Source of the DNA: Chitinophagaceae bacterium
Lineage (GTDB): Bacteria > Bacteroidota > Bacteroidia > Chitinophagales > Chitinophagaceae
Length of the DNA: 7,071 bases
Reading direction: 5' to 3'
Assembly (NCBI GenBank): GCA_016786965.1
Contig: JAEUVL010000531.1
Span: 1 to 7,071, forward strand
Each line of letters opens with the position of its first letter. The first letter of the stretch is position 1. Shown here piece by piece: positions 4,919 to 7,071 of this stretch. The translations under genes were made by a program, and so were the position numbers. The notes below the pieces were generated by a model, which ran no database searches, was not told where the DNA came from, and worked only from the letters and a program-made list of their open reading frames with translations.

Positions 4919-7071
4919 TTATCCGATTACGATATCGCCTCCTTTCAGTCTGATACCAAAGTTTGCATTGATCACATCTGTGGTACCTGTTGGCACTATA
5001 AGAATACCATCGTTCAATCCATCACTGCCTGCAGGGCTGTTTGGAGGATTGGCGTTCTTCTGACCTGTGTTGATCCAGCCTGAAGGCAGTATAGCTGCTG
5101 GCGGAGGATTACCTACAATACCCTGTGAACTGCTGAGTACGATCGAGTACACTGTATTGGGTGAAACATTAGGGAAGAAGAATTTTCCATCTACTGTGCT
5201 GGCAAATGTTACCTGCTCTACAAGGCCAGTAGCTGTATTTACCAGGTAAGCTCTTAAGCCTACAGGGATAGCCACAGCTGGTGGATTTTGTTCTGCACCA
5301 CTATTATTTACAAATCCATCAGACATTGCATTCACATCATGCCATACATTACCACTCAGGTTGATGATCCTGTAGATACCTGCATCTACATTGGTGATCT
5401 TCTGGCCTTCTGCAACATTAAAGGTTCCTGTCTGGCCTGCTGCATCCACCTTACTATTATTCTCTGCATTTACACCACCTACATTTTGCAATGTCCATGG
5501 AGCAGTTGCATCGGGTTGGTTGCTGAATCTTACATAATAACCTGTGCCTGGAGGTACATTGGTTATGAGGTAATATCCGTTTCCATCAGTTACAGCTGAA
5601 CCGATAGGTTGATTAGCAGAGTTATACAATGTTACCAGCACACCTGGTACACCTGGCTCATCTGCATCCTGTAATCCATCTCTGTTCAGATCGAACCACA
5701 CATAATCACCCACAGATGCAGGTATGACAGGCTTCAGACCGGCATCCACTGTGCGGTTTACCTGGCCAGCAGCCAATGAGTAGTTACCAGTTCTGCCAGT
5801 AGCAGGATCAGCATCACTGTCGCCGGCATCCGTAGCAGCCACTACATCTTTAGTAGTGAACACCAGTTTGCCAGGTGTAGTGCTGAATCCTACGGTGTAA
5901 GTACCGGGGTTCAGGTTAGGGAAATAGTAAGCTCCGTTCTGACCAGTAATGGCAGAAGCGATAGCTGTATTGTTAGCATCGTAGAGTATTACGGTTACGC
6001 CGGGAATACCAGCTTCGGTAGCATCTTGTGTACCATCGCTGTCAGCATCAAACCATACATAATCTCCGAGGGCAGCTCTTGTAGAATAGATACCAGCATC
6101 AACGGTGAGGTTAGTGTTTCCGCTGATGGTGTATGATCCGGTAACACCAGTTGTGGCATCAGCATCGCTGTCAGTAGCATCAGCACCAGAATTGGCAGGA
6201 CTGAAGCTGAATCCTGCAGGCAGGTTGCTGAAGCGTACATAGTAAGTTCCGTTTGCAAGATTTACAAAACGGTACTGACCATCTTTATCTGTTACGGTAG
6301 TACTGATCACATTACCAGAAGCATTCAACAATGCAACTGATACGCCAGGAACACCCTGCTCGCCTGGATCTTGCTGACCGTTGTTATTTGCATCAAACCA
6401 TACCAGGTCACCAAGCTGGCCAAGTGCAGCGGTTGAATTATAGAGACCGAGATCAATATCAAGCCTGTCCTGGTTTTGCGCCAGCGTAATAATATCAGTT
6501 GTAGAAGTACCGGCAGCAATTGCATTACCATCACTGTCAATCTCACGGTTGGTTCCTGCATTCTTAGTCACTACAGCATATCCCGAAGGCATTGTGCTGA
6601 AGCGTACCCTGTATTCACCGGCACCAAGACCTGTGAAGAGGTACTCACCCAGTGCATTGGTAGTGGTGGTGGTTGGCTGCACACCGGCAGTGTTAGGATC
6701 TTTGTCAACCGGGTTGCCGGCTGCATCAAGTAATTCAACTGTTACACCCTGCACACCCACTTCACCTGCATCCTGCAGACCGTTGTTGTTCAGATCATAC
6801 CAAACCCTGTTACCTAATGAACCGGTTCCGGCCTGTGCAGAACGGATACCTGCATCCACATCGAGGTTAGTTTGTCCTGCGGCAAGCGTTACAGTACCTG
6901 TTCTGCCTGTAGCGGGGTTAGCATCGCTGCCAGTAGCGGCAGTGCCAAGACCTTGTTGAGTAAATGTATATCCATCAGGCAGGTTGCTGAAACCAACTGT
7001 GTAGCTGCCCGCAGCAAGATCTGTAAAGAGATAATTACCATTTTGATCAGTAGTAGCTTGCTTGATAGCAG
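4919..7071 (-). CDS. Large multi-domain SdrD_B repeat protein (C-terminal 716 residues)
   Basis: The frame is open from the right edge of the window to TAA at 4921-4919, so the N-terminus, including any signal peptide, lies outside. A GTG at 6859 is in frame but falls in the middle of a repeat and is not a start. The visible protein is a tandem array: a partial and four complete SdrD_B (Cna-B-like) beta-sandwich domains, then one divergent C-terminal module, ending NFGIRLKGGDIVIG. Each complete SdrD_B domain opens with a G(D/N)xVW(F/Y)D strand and a D-x-(N/D)-x-(N/D)-G-x-x-D calcium-type loop, and closes with D(A/L)G(I/L). Such arrays form stiff, calcium-stabilised stalks in surface adhesins. 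Neither a T9SS type A/B sorting domain, nor an LPXTG motif, nor a membrane anchor is present at the C-terminus. A downstream T9SS-sorted protein follows after a stem-loop, suggesting an operon. Cell-surface or extracellular location is inferred; no enzymatic domain is seen. The full gene could be much longer. Confidence 0.88.
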   Translation of the reverse strand, partial: AIKQATTDQNGNYLFTDLAAGSYTVGFSNLPDGYTFTQQGLGTAATGSDANPATGRTGTVTLAAGQTNLDVDAGIRSAQAGTGSLGNRVWYDLNNNGLQDAGEVGVQGVTVELLDAAGNPVDKDPNTAGVQPTTTTTNALGEYLFTGLGAGEYRVRFSTMPSGYAVVTKNAGTNREIDSDGNAIAAGTSTTDIITLAQNQDRLDIDLGLYNSTAALGQLGDLVWFDANNNGQQDPGEQGVPGVSVALLNASGNVISTTVTDKDGQYRFVNLANGTYYVRFSNLPAGFSFSPANSGADATDSDADATTGVTGSYTISGNTNLTVDAGIYSTRAALGDYVWFDADSDGTQDATEAGIPGVTVILYDANNTAIASAITGQNGAYYFPNLNPGTYTVGFSTTPGKLVFTTKDVVAATDAGDSDADPATGRTGNYSLAAGQVNRTVDAGLKPVIPASVGDYVWFDLNRDGLQDADEPGVPGVLVTLYNSANQPIGSAVTDGNGYYLITNVPPGTGYYVRFSNQPDATAPWTLQNVGGVNAENNSKVDAAGQTGTFNVAEGQKITNVDAGIYRIINLSGNVWHDVNAMSDGFVNNSGAEQNPPAVAIPVGLRAYLVNTATGLVEQVTFASTVDGKFFFPNVSPNTVYSIVLSSSQGIVGNPPPAAILPSGWINTGQKNANPPNSPAGSDGLNDGILIVPTGTTDVINANFGIRLKGGDIVIG
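4952..5368 (-). other. Divergent C-terminal SdrD_B-like module of the large repeat protein
   Basis: After the last canonical unit the protein continues with SGNVWHDVNAMSDGFVNNSG. This resembles the opening of an SdrD_B domain, but the acidic loop is lengthened and its final Asp is gone. It then has a proline-rich insert (NPPAVAIPVG), a strand pair ending DGKFFFPNVSPNTVYSIVL, an LPSGWINTG segment, and GSDGLNDGILIVPTG before NANFGI. From memory, modules with the GW(V/I)NTG...GSDG...NFGI pattern recur in other Bacteroidota surface proteins, usually inside a longer chain. Here it is followed within ten residues by the stop. Confidence 0.55.
5369..7071 (-). repeat. Tandem SdrD_B domain repeats (one partial, four complete)
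   Basis: Read from the right edge, the units cover approximately 7071-6842 (partial), 6820-6437, 6421-6083, 6073-5732 and 5719-5369. Unit length is about 113-128 codons. The calcium-type loops are DLNNNGLQD, DANNNGQQD, DADSDGTQD and DLNRDGLQD in order. A second acidic patch, DSDAD or DSDGN, recurs about 70-80 codons later in three complete units but is missing from the last complete one, which has NNSKVD instead. The repeats are clear at protein level. At DNA level they have diverged, so this is an old duplication rather than a recent, unstable array. Confidence 0.85.

Noticed and set aside
5288..5599. Open + strand frame across the repeat protein
   Set aside because: It is antisense to the SdrD_B array. 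The Cys/Ile/Tyr-rich translation is the expected complement of repeat codons.
6857..6859. GTG as start of a 646-residue repeat protein
   Set aside because: The frame continues without a stop to the window edge, and the GTG lies inside the VDAGI end of a repeat unit, so it encodes an internal Val.
5369..7071. CRISPR-like or DNA-level tandem repeats
   Set aside because: The periodicity of about 340-385 bases is protein-domain repetition within one open frame, and the DNA copies are diverged.

Overview
The window looks like chromosomal DNA of a member of the Bacteroidota, probably near Chitinophagaceae. The evidence is three neighbouring secreted proteins built from SdrD_B-like domains and/or type IX secretion (T9SS type A) C-terminal sorting domains, a Bacteroidota-type -7 promoter box (TAnnTTTG), and weak or absent Shine-Dalgarno sequences. 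The family placement is inference from domain style, not from a marker gene.

Layout. On the + strand at the left edge lies the 3' end of a gene I do not recognise (1-258). It is followed by a YciA/BACH-type hotdog acyl-CoA thioesterase (311-826) with its own candidate promoter box. Everything else is on the - strand. Convergent to the thioesterase, 8 bases away, is a PlsC-like lysophospholipid acyltransferase (835-1602). Upstream of it is a T9SS-exported protein with one SdrD_B domain (1758-2807). A roughly 400-base intergenic stretch follows, containing a textbook intrinsic terminator (3089-3116). To the right of that is a second T9SS-sorted protein (3206-4837). Last is a large multi-domain SdrD_B protein (4919-7071) whose N-terminus is outside the window.

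How the genes fit together. The big SdrD_B protein and the 543-residue T9SS protein behind it are separated by only 81 bases, with a perfect 16-bp stem-loop between them and the terminator after the second. They are therefore probably one transcription unit, read right to left. The repeat protein ends without any sorting domain, whereas its partner has one. The separate SdrD_B/T9SS gene at 1758-2807 carries the same Fn3-like plus sorting-domain tail as that partner. I infer a small cell-surface or extracellular adhesin-like locus. The two lipid-related genes on the left look like ordinary housekeeping functions, although the acyltransferase has altered motifs.

I saw no RNA genes, CRISPR arrays, insertion sequences or phage genes. 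The most interesting points are the division of repeat domains and sorting signal between adjacent genes, the long intercistronic hairpin, and the HX5D / FPQGT variant active-site motifs in the acyltransferase.
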